Part shown: one piece after another, positions 36,677 through 43,640 of the stretch | Numbering within the stretch: position 1 is the first letter of the stretch | How the letters are laid out: each line of letters begins with the position of its first letter | NCBI GenBank assembly: GCA_934098735.1 | Contig: CAKOOS010000002.1 | Span: forward strand, 1-64,000 | Length of the DNA stretch: 64,000 bases | Source: an uncultured Bacilli bacterium | GTDB taxonomy: Bacteria > Bacillota_I > Bacilli_A > RF39 > UBA660 | Direction of reading: 5' to 3' | Made by a program: the position numbers and the translations under genes | The notes under the pieces: generated by a model | The model's database searches: none | Seen by the model: only the letters and a program-made list of their open reading frames with translations | What the model was told of the DNA's origin: nothing

Positions 36677-36689
36677 TTATACAGTATAA
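36677..36689. promoter_or_regulatory. Candidate operator palindrome
   Basis: TTATAC-A-GTATAA is a perfect 13-nt palindrome just upstream of the XRE gene's ribosome-binding site. It overlaps its probable -10 area on the minus strand, where TTGTCA lies about 15 bp before TATAAG. A role in autorepression is inference. Confidence 0.45.
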
Positions 36690-36700
36690 AAAAATTTGAC

Positions 36701-36728
36701 AAAAAAAACAATCTACTTTTCGTAGATT
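36701..36728 (-). terminator. Rho-independent terminator after rnjA
   Basis: On the minus strand AATCTAC (36722-36728) pairs with GTAGATT (36710-36716) around GAAAA, followed by eight T. Confidence 0.87.
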
Positions 36729-36733
36729 ATCTT

Positions 36734-38407
36734 TTAGGCTTGATTTACTTCCATAATAACAGGAAGAACAATAGGTTTACGCCCAGTTAAATTGTTTATA
36801 AATGGAAGTAATTCTAGTATAATTTGATTTTTTAAATCTGTATAACTATATGGTGATTTATTTAAAAAATTGTTTACTATTTCACTAATTTTTCTTTCAA
36901 TTTTTTGCATTAGTTCTTGATTTTCATTTACAAGTACAAAACCTCTGGCCGTAACATTAGGTTTAAGTAATAACTTTCTTGTTAGAGTATTAATATTTAA
37001 GATAGTAATTAATATCCCATCTTGACTCATAAGTTTTCGATCTTTAATAACAACGCTACCAATATCTCCAACTCTTGAACCATCAACATAAATATCTCCA
37101 GCTTGAATTGTTCCGCCACGTTTTACTTCGCCATTTAATAATTCAATGACATCACCATTGGTACATATAAATGTATTTTCGGGAGCAACTCCACATAAAA
37201 CACCAATTTCCGTATGCTTTTTTAACATTCTATATTCACCATGCATTGGCATAAAATATTTTGGTTTAATAATTCTAAGCATCCATTTAAGTTCTTCTTC
37301 TTTAGCATGCCCTGATGTATGAACATCGCTAAATTCTGAATTAGTAAATACCCTGACACCTTTCAAATAAAGCTTATTAATGATTTTATTAATACTTTCA
37401 GCATTTCCAGGAATAGGGCTTGAAGAAAAAATTACTAAGTCATCATTTAATAAAGATATTTGTTTATGTTGACCATTAGCTATTCTAGATAAAGCTGCTA
37501 AAGGCTCACCTTGTGATCCTGTACATAAAATACATACTTCATTTCTCTTTAAAGATTTAGCATCATTTGCTTCAATAAAAATTGACTTATCTTTAATTAA
37601 ACCATTATTTAAAGCAAGTTCTATACTATTTTCCATGCTTCTACCAAAAACAATAATTTTTCGGTTATATTTTCTACAACTTTCAACTATATGCTTAATT
37701 CGATAAATATTCGAAGCAAATGTAGCTATAATAACTCGGCCGTGATGTCTACTAATCATATCATTTAAAGTTCCATCAACAGCACTTTCACTTTTTGAAT
37801 ATCCAGCTGATAATGCATTAGTTGAATCACTTAAAAGCAAAGTTACACCTTCAGAACCAATTTTTGCCATTTTATGAATATCAGCCATCGGACCAACTGG
37901 TGTTAAATCAAATTTAAAGTCTCCAGTTTCAAAAATAGTTCCATTTGGTGTTTTAATTACTAAAGCAAAACTATCAGGTATAGAATGGGTAGTATTAATA
38001 AATGATATATCAAAATATTTAGTTTTAACATTAAAATCTGGTGTTATTATTTGATAATTATCATATTTAATATTTCTTTCAATTAATTTTTTTTCAATTA
38101 AATCTTTAGCAATTTTAGGTGTATAAATAACAGGTACATCAATTGCTTGAAGTAAAAAAGGTATACCACCGATATGATCTTCATGACCGTGGGTAATAAA
38201 TAATCCTTTTATTTTATTTACATTCTTTTTAAGATATGTTATATCTTGAATTACATAATCAACTCCAAGTAAGTTATCTTCTGGAAACATAACTCCAGCA
38301 TCAATAACTATTATCTCATCTTCATGTTCAACAATATACATGTTCTTTCCAACTTCACCTAAGCCACCTAAAGCGATAACTCTAGTGGCAATATTTTTCT
38401 TTTCCAT
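36734..38407 (-). CDS. rnjA: Ribonuclease J
   Basis: RNase J is a metallo-beta-lactamase nuclease with 5'-exonuclease and endonuclease activity in RNA decay and maturation. The 557 residues show the metal site THGHEDHIGG (H73, H75, D77, H78), TTHSIPDSF, ETGDFKFD, the beta-CASP LLSDSTNALSAGYS, and MPMHGEYRMLKKH. A C-terminal domain follows. Length and motifs fit RnjA; only one copy is visible, so it could also serve as RnjB. It has its own promoter divergent from ftsY and its own terminator. Confidence 0.94.
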   Translation of the reverse strand: MEKKNIATRVIALGGLGEVGKNMYIVEHEDEIIVIDAGVMFPEDNLLGVDYVIQDITYLKKNVNKIKGLFITHGHEDHIGGIPFLLQAIDVPVIYTPKIAKDLIEKKLIERNIKYDNYQIITPDFNVKTKYFDISFINTTHSIPDSFALVIKTPNGTIFETGDFKFDLTPVGPMADIHKMAKIGSEGVTLLLSDSTNALSAGYSKSESAVDGTLNDMISRHHGRVIIATFASNIYRIKHIVESCRKYNRKIIVFGRSMENSIELALNNGLIKDKSIFIEANDAKSLKRNEVCILCTGSQGEPLAALSRIANGQHKQISLLNDDLVIFSSSPIPGNAESINKIINKLYLKGVRVFTNSEFSDVHTSGHAKEEELKWMLRIIKPKYFMPMHGEYRMLKKHTEIGVLCGVAPENTFICTNGDVIELLNGEVKRGGTIQAGDIYVDGSRVGDIGSVVIKDRKLMSQDGILITILNINTLTRKLLLKPNVTARGFVLVNENQELMQKIERKISEIVNNFLNKSPYSYTDLKNQIILELLPFINNLTGRKPIVLPVIMEVNQA

Positions 38408-38467
38408 AAAAAAAATTCCTTCTTTCTTAAAAAATATATTAATTCATAAAGTTACTGAACTAAACAA

Positions 38468-38496
38468 ATTATATCAAAAAAATTTATTTTTGTCTA
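38468..38496 (-). promoter_or_regulatory. Sigma-A-type promoter of rnjA
   Basis: On the minus strand TAGACA (38491-38496), a 17-bp spacer, and TATAAT (38468-38473). The mRNA leader would be about 55 nt. Confidence 0.75.
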
Positions 38497-38502
38497 TCAA
38501 AA

Positions 38503-38531
38503 TTGCATTAATATCCTTTTTTTGTTACAAT
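38503..38531 (+). promoter_or_regulatory. Sigma-A-type promoter of ftsY-ylxM
   Basis: TTGCAT (38503-38508), a 17-bp spacer, and TACAAT (38526-38531). It is back to back with the rnjA promoter, their -35 boxes only 6 bp apart. Confidence 0.72.
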
Positions 38532-38548
38532 TAATACGGAGGTTACAA

Positions 38549-39535
38549 ATGGGATTATTTGATAAAATTAAAAACGTTTTTAAAAATAAAGAAAAAGAAG
38601 AAGTAAGAAGTGAAAGTGTTCAAAAGTATGATGAAGGACTAAAAAAATCACGTAATGAATTTGTTTCAAAATTAAATATGTTAGGTATTAAATATACAAA
38701 AGTAAATGAAGAATATTTTGAAGAATTAGAAAACATCTTAATTATGGCTGACATCGGTGTAAATACAGTAATGAACTTTATGGAAAGATTAAGAAAAAGA
38801 GTAAAATCTGAAAATATAACAGACACAAAATATTTAAATGAAGTAATTGTTGATGAGTTATTTATAATTTATGTAAATAATGAAACTATAACAGATAAAA
38901 TAAACATGGCTTTAGAAGGACCAACCGTACTTTTAATGGTCGGAGTAAATGGGGTAGGTAAAACAACTACGATAGCTAAATTAGCTAATAAATATCATAA
39001 TGAAGGCAAAAAGGTCATGCTAATAGCTGCAGATACTTTTAGAGCTGGAGCAGTAGATCAGTTAAAAATTTGGGCAGAAAGAACAAATTCTTTATTCTAT
39101 GGTAAATCTGAAATTGATCCAGCTGGAGTAATATATGATGGTTTAAACAAAGCAAAAGAAGAAAATGTAGATATCGTTTTAATTGATACAGCAGGAAGAT
39201 TACACAATAAAGTTAACTTAATGAAAGAACTAGAAAAAATGAATAAAGTAATAGGAAAGCTTATTCCCAATGCTCCTCATGAAACTTTATTAGTAATTGA
39301 TGCCACAACTGGTCAAAATGGTATTATGCAAGCAAGTGCTTTTAAAGAAATAACCAATATAACTGGAATTGTTTTAACTAAACTTGATGGAACAGCTAAA
39401 GGAGGAATAGTTTTAGCTATAAAAGAAGAAGTAAATATTCCTGTTAAATTTGTTGGGCTTGGAGAAAAGATGACAGATTTAATTCCATTTGATATAGAAA
39501 ACTATATTTATGGATTATTTAAGGATTTGATGTAA
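38549..39535 (+). CDS. ftsY: Signal recognition particle receptor FtsY
   Basis: FtsY is the SRP-receptor GTPase that docks ribosome-SRP complexes at the membrane. The 328 residues have a short charged A region (about 1-35), an N domain, then the G domain with GVNGVGKTT (132-140), AADTFRAGAVDQLK, the GTPase motif DTAGRLHNK, LTKLDGTAKGG and GLGEKMTDL. The short A domain is usual in Gram-positives. The ATG at 38549 follows CGGAGG. The upstream in-frame start overlaps the promoter and is rejected. The stop shares a base with the ylxM start. Confidence 0.95.
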   Translation: MGLFDKIKNVFKNKEKEEVRSESVQKYDEGLKKSRNEFVSKLNMLGIKYTKVNEEYFEELENILIMADIGVNTVMNFMERLRKRVKSENITDTKYLNEVIVDELFIIYVNNETITDKINMALEGPTVLLMVGVNGVGKTTTIAKLANKYHNEGKKVMLIAADTFRAGAVDQLKIWAERTNSLFYGKSEIDPAGVIYDGLNKAKEENVDIVLIDTAGRLHNKVNLMKELEKMNKVIGKLIPNAPHETLLVIDATTGQNGIMQASAFKEITNITGIVLTKLDGTAKGGIVLAIKEEVNIPVKFVGLGEKMTDLIPFDIENYIYGLFKDLM

Positions 39536-39834
39536 TGAAAGACTTTATTTATTATGGATCATTATTTACAATTTATAATAAACTTTTAAGTGCATCTGCT
39601 CAAAAATATTATTCATTATACTACGAAGAAAATTTAACTTTACAAGAAATAGCAGACTTAGAAAAGGTTTCAAAAAGTTACATTGGAAGTGTTATAAAAA
39701 AAACAACTGAAAAATTAGATGATTATGAAAATAAATTACATATTTATGAAAATAATAAAAATTTAGAAAATGCTCTAGAATTTGAAGATATTAAAGAAAT
39801 TAAATCCACAATTAAGAAGATATTATCCAAATAA
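39535..39834 (+). CDS. ylxM: SRP-associated helix-turn-helix protein YlxM
   Basis: The 99-residue UPF0122 protein carries a sigma-region-4-like helix-turn-helix (YSLYYEENLTLQEIADLEKV, SKSYIGSVIKK). YlxM proteins sit in SRP gene clusters, normally next to ffh, and are thought to act in the SRP pathway. Here it follows ftsY directly with overlapping stop and start (TAATG), which supports that role. Ffh is not in the window. The end runs into a hairpin-T-run terminator shared with the converging gene. Confidence 0.9.
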   Translation: MKDFIYYGSLFTIYNKLLSASAQKYYSLYYEENLTLQEIADLEKVSKSYIGSVIKKTTEKLDDYENKLHIYENNKNLENALEFEDIKEIKSTIKKILSK

Positions 39835-39858
39835 AAAAAGATTATCTTCTTTTTTTAT
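39834..39858. terminator. A/T-rich bidirectional terminator
   Basis: AAAAAAAGA pairs with TCTTTTTTT around a 6-nt loop, between converging genes. The stem is nearly all A-T, so confidence is limited. Confidence 0.6.
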
Positions 39859-40045
39859 AAGTATAATCTTCTTTATTTCTTAATCCAAGTTCAATTTCTT
39901 TTAATTCATTAGCTTTAGCCATTTCTATTATAAGTAATTTTAATAAGTTCGTGTTATTATTAAGTTCCTTAATAGCATATTTTAATCCATCAGTTTTCTT
40001 TAGGCTTTCAGATAATGAACGCATAGAATCATCACTATATGACAT
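39842..40045 (-). CDS. Small conserved-looking protein, function unknown
   Basis: The 67-residue, mostly helical, charged, soluble protein has no cysteines and no membrane segment. The start at 40045 is chosen because AGGAGG ends 7 nt before that ATG; upstream in-frame Met codons overlap the ribosome-binding site or the promoter. A TTGACA / TGC-TATACT promoter precedes it, so it is probably expressed. I do not recognise the family. Confidence 0.6.
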   Translation of the reverse strand: MSYSDDSMRSLSESLKKTDGLKYAIKELNNNTNLLKLLIIEMAKANELKEIELGLRNKEDYTYKKRR

Positions 40046-40069
40046 AAACATTCCTCCTGAATAAGACAT

Positions 40070-40097
40070 AGTATAGCATAAGACCAAAATATGTCAA
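40070..40097 (-). promoter_or_regulatory. Strong promoter of the small minus-strand gene
   Basis: On the minus strand TTGACA (40092-40097), a 16-bp spacer ending in TGC (extended -10), and TATACT (40070-40075). Confidence 0.75.
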
Positions 40098-40159
40098 TTT
40101 AAATATTTATAATAGTTCTAATTAATAAATAAATACATAATAATTAGTAGGTGTTATAG

Positions 40160-41314
40160 ATGAAAAAAATATTATTTTTATTAATTAGTTTTTGTTTGTT
40201 AGCAATTCCTGTTTACGCTGAGGAATATGCTGAAAATGCGAAAAGTGCTATCTTAGTTGATAGTTTATCAGGAAAAGTATTATATGAAAAAAATGCTGAT
40301 GAAAAATTAGCTCCAGCATCGATGACGAAATTAGCAAGTATGTTGATGATTATGGAAGCGATTGATAATGGAAGTTTAAAATTTGAAGATAAGGTTACAA
40401 TCAGTGAAGAAGCTGCCAATATGGGAGGTAGTCAAGTATTTTTACAAGCTGGTGAGACTTATACAGTTCATGATTTGTTAAAAGGAGTTGCTATTGCTAG
40501 TGGAAATGATGCGGTAGTAGCCTTAGCTGAAAAAATTGGAGGATCACAAAATGATTTTGTAGAAATGCTTAATAAAAGACTTCAAGAAATTGGAGCTACA
40601 AATACTCATTTCGTAAATGCCCATGGTTTAGATTCCGAGGGACATGTCTCAACAGCACGGGACATGTCAATAATAGCAAGAGAGCTTTTAAAACATCCTA
40701 AGATTTTAGAGTACACAAGTATATATGAAGAATATTTAGAGAAAAATGATGGGACTAAAACATGGCTTGTTAATACTAATAAACTAGTAAGATTTTACCA
40801 AGGCGTGGATGGATTAAAAACAGGATTTACAAAAACTGCAGGCTACTGTTTAACAGCAACAGCCAAAAAAGATAATTTTAGACTTATTTCCGTTGTAATG
40901 GGAGAAGATACTCCTGAAAATAGAAGTAGTGATACAGTTAAAATGTTAAATTATGGTTTTAATACATTTAAAATAAATATTATCAAAACCAAAAAAGAAA
41001 TACTAGGAAAAGTCAGAGTAGAAAAAGGAAAAAAAGATTTTGCAAATATAGTCCTCTTAGAAGATGCAACTGAAATTTTAAAAAATACAGAAGAAGCTAG
41101 TAAATATAAATTCAATTTATTAGTAGGAACAATTAAAGCTCCGGTTAAAAATGGTGATGTAGTAGGTAGTGCAGAAATTATTGATAAAGATGGAAATGTT
41201 ATAGATGAAGTAGATGTAACGGTAGAAAACGAAATAAAAAAAGCTAATATTTTAGATTATATATTACGTAATTTAAAAACGGTCGGAGCTGGAAAGACAA
41301 TACTAAAACAATAG
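40160..41314 (+). CDS. dacF: D-alanyl-D-alanine carboxypeptidase (DacF/PBP5 type)
   Basis: This low-molecular-weight penicillin-binding protein trims the terminal D-Ala of peptidoglycan stem peptides. The 384 residues have a signal peptide (about 1-20, ending PVYAEE). The active-site tetrad is ASMTK (S54, K57), with SGN in IASGNDA and KTG in GLKTGFTKTAG. A C-terminal beta domain follows (about 275-365), with a basic, possibly amphipathic end that would hold the membrane. The family includes housekeeping DacA and sporulation DacF, and the sequence does not tell them apart with certainty. TAGGTG precedes the start. Confidence 0.9.
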   Translation: MKKILFLLISFCLLAIPVYAEEYAENAKSAILVDSLSGKVLYEKNADEKLAPASMTKLASMLMIMEAIDNGSLKFEDKVTISEEAANMGGSQVFLQAGETYTVHDLLKGVAIASGNDAVVALAEKIGGSQNDFVEMLNKRLQEIGATNTHFVNAHGLDSEGHVSTARDMSIIARELLKHPKILEYTSIYEEYLEKNDGTKTWLVNTNKLVRFYQGVDGLKTGFTKTAGYCLTATAKKDNFRLISVVMGEDTPENRSSDTVKMLNYGFNTFKINIIKTKKEILGKVRVEKGKKDFANIVLLEDATEILKNTEEASKYKFNLLVGTIKAPVKNGDVVGSAEIIDKDGNVIDEVDVTVENEIKKANILDYILRNLKTVGAGKTILKQ

Positions 41315-41345
41315 CTAAAATTTAATTTTACCTTTCCAAGTTGGA

Positions 41346-41374
41346 TTGATTAAAAATCATATATATAGTATAAT
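41346..41374 (+). promoter_or_regulatory. Sigma-A-type promoter of the VOC gene
   Basis: TTGATT (41346-41351), a 17-bp spacer, and TATAAT (41369-41374). Confidence 0.72.
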
Positions 41375-41410
41375 GAAACCATAAAATTTTAGAAAATTTA
41401 GGGAGAAAAA

Positions 41411-41797
41411 ATGAAATTTAATAGTTTAATACCAGAACTTAGTGTTTCAAATATTGAAAGAAGTAAATTGTTTTATCAAAAATTAGGATTTAGTATAAAA
41501 TATGAAAGACCTGAAAATAAATTTTGTTTTTTAGAATATGAAAATAATCAAATAATGATCGAAGAAATCAATGATAACTGGAATGTTGGAAAGTTAGAGT
41601 ATCCGTTCGGGCGAGGATTAAATTTAAGTATGCAAGTTTCTAATATAGATAATTTTTATCAAAATGTTTTAAAAAACAATTTGCCAATTTACAAAGAAAT
41701 ACAAATTGATAAATATAGAGTAAATGATAGAGTTTATGAAGATAAAGAATTTTTAATTCAAGATCCAGATGGGTATCTCTTAAGATTTAATAACTAA
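41411..41797 (+). CDS. Glyoxalase/bleomycin-resistance (VOC) family protein
   Basis: The 128-residue vicinal-oxygen-chelate fold protein has two beta-alpha-beta-beta-beta units: PELSVSNIERSKLFYQKLGF, then LSMQVSNIDNFYQNVLKNNL and QDPDGYLLRF. The arrangement resembles bleomycin-binding proteins, which sequester drugs rather than act as enzymes. Metal ligands typical of glyoxalase I are not obvious. It has its own promoter and is followed by a separate promoter. Ligand unknown. Confidence 0.8.
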   Translation: MKFNSLIPELSVSNIERSKLFYQKLGFSIKYERPENKFCFLEYENNQIMIEEINDNWNVGKLEYPFGRGLNLSMQVSNIDNFYQNVLKNNLPIYKEIQIDKYRVNDRVYEDKEFLIQDPDGYLLRFNN

Positions 41798-41802
41798 TAA
41801 AG

Positions 41803-41831
41803 TTGCCAAAATAAAAATAATATGTAATAAT
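41803..41831 (+). promoter_or_regulatory. Candidate promoter of the thioredoxin-like gene
   Basis: TTGCCA (41803-41808), a 17-bp spacer ending in TGT, and AATAAT (41826-41831). Confidence 0.45.
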
Positions 41832-41848
41832 AAAAACGAGGTGTAAAT

Positions 41849-42409
41849 ATGGCTAAAGAAGAAAAAAATTATAGTAATGAATTTAAAAAAATAAATATAC
41901 TACTATATATAATTATGACATTAATTATTTTATTAGGAATTATATTTTTAATAAATAATAAAGCTAAAAATAAAGAAAAAAACATTTATGACGTATCAAT
42001 GATGCATGAAATAGGAGTAGATGAAGCCTTAGAGTTATTTAATGATGATGATACTTTTGTTTTATATATAGGTAGGGAAACATGTGATATATGTCAAGAT
42101 CTTTTACCTAAACTTCAAACAGCACAAATAGAAAATAATTATATAACTCAGTATATTGATTTAACTAAAGTTGATCGTAAAGGAGAAAACTGGCAAAATT
42201 TAGTTAAATTATTAAATGTAAGTACAACACAAACTTTAACAAGCGATGGAAGTGGTGAAAAAGTTACAGAAACATTTGGTTATTTTCTAAACGAAAAAGG
42301 TTTTACACCATGCGTTATAGTTATTTCTAAAGGAAAAATGGTAGCAGGATTTTTCGGTGACAAAGAATTAATTTCTTTGGAAGATTGGCTGCATAATAAC
42401 GGAATCTAA
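41849..42409 (+). CDS. Membrane-anchored thioredoxin-fold protein with CxxC
   Basis: The 186-residue protein has one N-terminal membrane helix (about 16-36) and an extracytoplasmic thioredoxin-like domain. The redox motif is ETCDICQ (C79, C82), and a cis-Pro-like GFTPCVIVISKG has an extra Cys after the Pro. It resembles the accessory thioredoxin-fold proteins found near bacteriocin and cell-wall genes. It could reduce or form disulfides outside the membrane. It has a GAGGTG site and ends in a bidirectional terminator. A second thioredoxin-fold protein without the CxxC is encoded nearby at 42981. Confidence 0.75.
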   Translation: MAKEEKNYSNEFKKINILLYIIMTLIILLGIIFLINNKAKNKEKNIYDVSMMHEIGVDEALELFNDDDTFVLYIGRETCDICQDLLPKLQTAQIENNYITQYIDLTKVDRKGENWQNLVKLLNVSTTQTLTSDGSGEKVTETFGYFLNEKGFTPCVIVISKGKMVAGFFGDKELISLEDWLHNNGI

Positions 42410-42437
42410 AAAAATGCTTATTAATTAAGCATTTTTT
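42408..42437. terminator. Bidirectional terminator
   Basis: AAAATGCTTA (42411-42420) pairs with TAAGCATTTT (42426-42435), with A- and T-runs on the two sides. It lies between converging genes. Confidence 0.87.
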
Positions 42438-42954
42438 ATTTGTCGTAATCTTCAATTTCTGTTTTTGATTTATGAGGTTCATCAAACAATAATCCTTCAT
42501 AATTCCTTTGCCTTAAGGCCTCATAAAGCATAATAGCAACAGTATTAGAAAGATTTAAAGCACGAACATTACTAGTCATTGGCATTCTCATACAATGTTC
42601 AATGTGTGGTTTTAAAATTTCTTTAGGTATACCAGTAGATTCTTTTCCAAAAACAAAATAGATGTTTTCTGAAGAATTACTATAGTCAAAACTAGAGTGA
42701 GGTTTATGACCATATCTCGTTAAAAAATAAAAAGTTCCATCAGTATTTTTGCTTAAAAAATCATTCCAATTTTCATAAATGCTCCAGTTAAGTTTATCAA
42801 TATAGTTTACTCCGCATCTTTTTAATGTTTTATCATCAACACTAAAGCCTAGTGGTTTAATTAAATGTAAGGTAGCTCCAGTTGCTACACAAGTTCTCAT
42901 TATATTTCCAGTATTTTGAGGTATTTCTGGTTCAAACAAAACAATATTTAACAT
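42436..42954 (-). CDS. trmL: tRNA (cytidine/uridine-2'-O-)-methyltransferase TrmL
   Basis: TrmL methylates the ribose of wobble nucleotide 34 in leucine tRNAs. The 172 residues show the SPOUT knot motifs EPEIPQNTGNIMRTCVATG, LIKPLGF, VFGKESTGIPKEIL, MPMTSNVRALNLSNTVAIML and YEALRQ. Length is typical. It is the last of a minus-strand run after ftsK, but a hairpin terminator lies in the 26-nt gap before it, so expression may be attenuated. Confidence 0.93.
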   Translation of the reverse strand: MLNIVLFEPEIPQNTGNIMRTCVATGATLHLIKPLGFSVDDKTLKRCGVNYIDKLNWSIYENWNDFLSKNTDGTFYFLTRYGHKPHSSFDYSNSSENIYFVFGKESTGIPKEILKPHIEHCMRMPMTSNVRALNLSNTVAIMLYEALRQRNYEGLLFDEPHKSKTEIEDYDK

Positions 42955-42968
42955 TTTAATTCTCCTTT

Positions 42969-42991
42969 AAAAAAAGGTCTTTATTGACCTT
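42969..42991 (-). terminator. Terminator/attenuator upstream of trmL
   Basis: On the minus strand AAGGTC (42986-42991) pairs with GACCTT (42974-42979) around a 6-nt loop, followed by a run of T. It lies across the stop codon of the preceding gene. Confidence 0.78.
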
Positions 42992-43580
42992 CGTATTCAT
43001 AAATATCTAATAATTTTTGAAAATCACTAGCATTAATAGGGTTATTATCATATCTAGTTACAGTATCAATAATTTTTCCATCTTTGTAATACAAAATGAT
43101 AGGAACTGTTTTAATTTTATCAGTATTAAAAGCATTATTAATTCTATTTAAATAATTATCTTCATCCATAATATCTTTAACATTTAAGTAATAAAATGAA
43201 TCATTTAATTTATACTTATCTATAACAGTTTTAAGACCAGTTTCTAAATTATAAGTATCTTCATTACCCGTATAACTAATAAGTACAAAATATTCGTTAG
43301 GTGATTCTGTTAGAATTTGATTTACTTCATCTAAATTCTTAATTTCTAAACTAAGGGTACCAGAATCAATTAAATAACTAGTTCCAAGTTTCTTTTCATT
43401 TTTTAATTTTTGATTATGAAAAATATAAATTCCAAATAAAATGATTAAAAGTATAACCCCACAAATAATCAAAATATTTTTAGGGGAAATTTTTTGAGTT
43501 GCTACTTCAACTTCTTTTAATTCTTCTTTGTTTTTTACTTCTTTTACTTCATTAATTTCAGTTGTTTTTTTATTTGCCAT
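42981..43580 (-). CDS. Membrane-anchored thioredoxin-fold protein lacking CxxC
   Basis: The 199-residue protein has an N-terminal charged cytoplasmic stretch, one membrane helix (about 34-54), then a thioredoxin-like outside domain. The usual CxxC position reads YTGNEDT, with no cysteines. The cis-Pro strand TVPIILYYKDGKI is kept. It is probably redox-inactive and may serve in binding or as a chaperone. It lies on the same strand between ftsK and trmL. AAAGG precedes the start. Family name not recognised. Confidence 0.65.
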   Translation of the reverse strand: MANKKTTEINEVKEVKNKEELKEVEVATQKISPKNILIICGVILLIILFGIYIFHNQKLKNEKKLGTSYLIDSGTLSLEIKNLDEVNQILTESPNEYFVLISYTGNEDTYNLETGLKTVIDKYKLNDSFYYLNVKDIMDEDNYLNRINNAFNTDKIKTVPIILYYKDGKIIDTVTRYDNNPINASDFQKLLDIYEYEGQ

Positions 43581-43640
43581 TTAAGCACCATACCTTTCAT
43601 TAATATATTAACATAAAAATTCTATTTTTAAAATTCTTTT

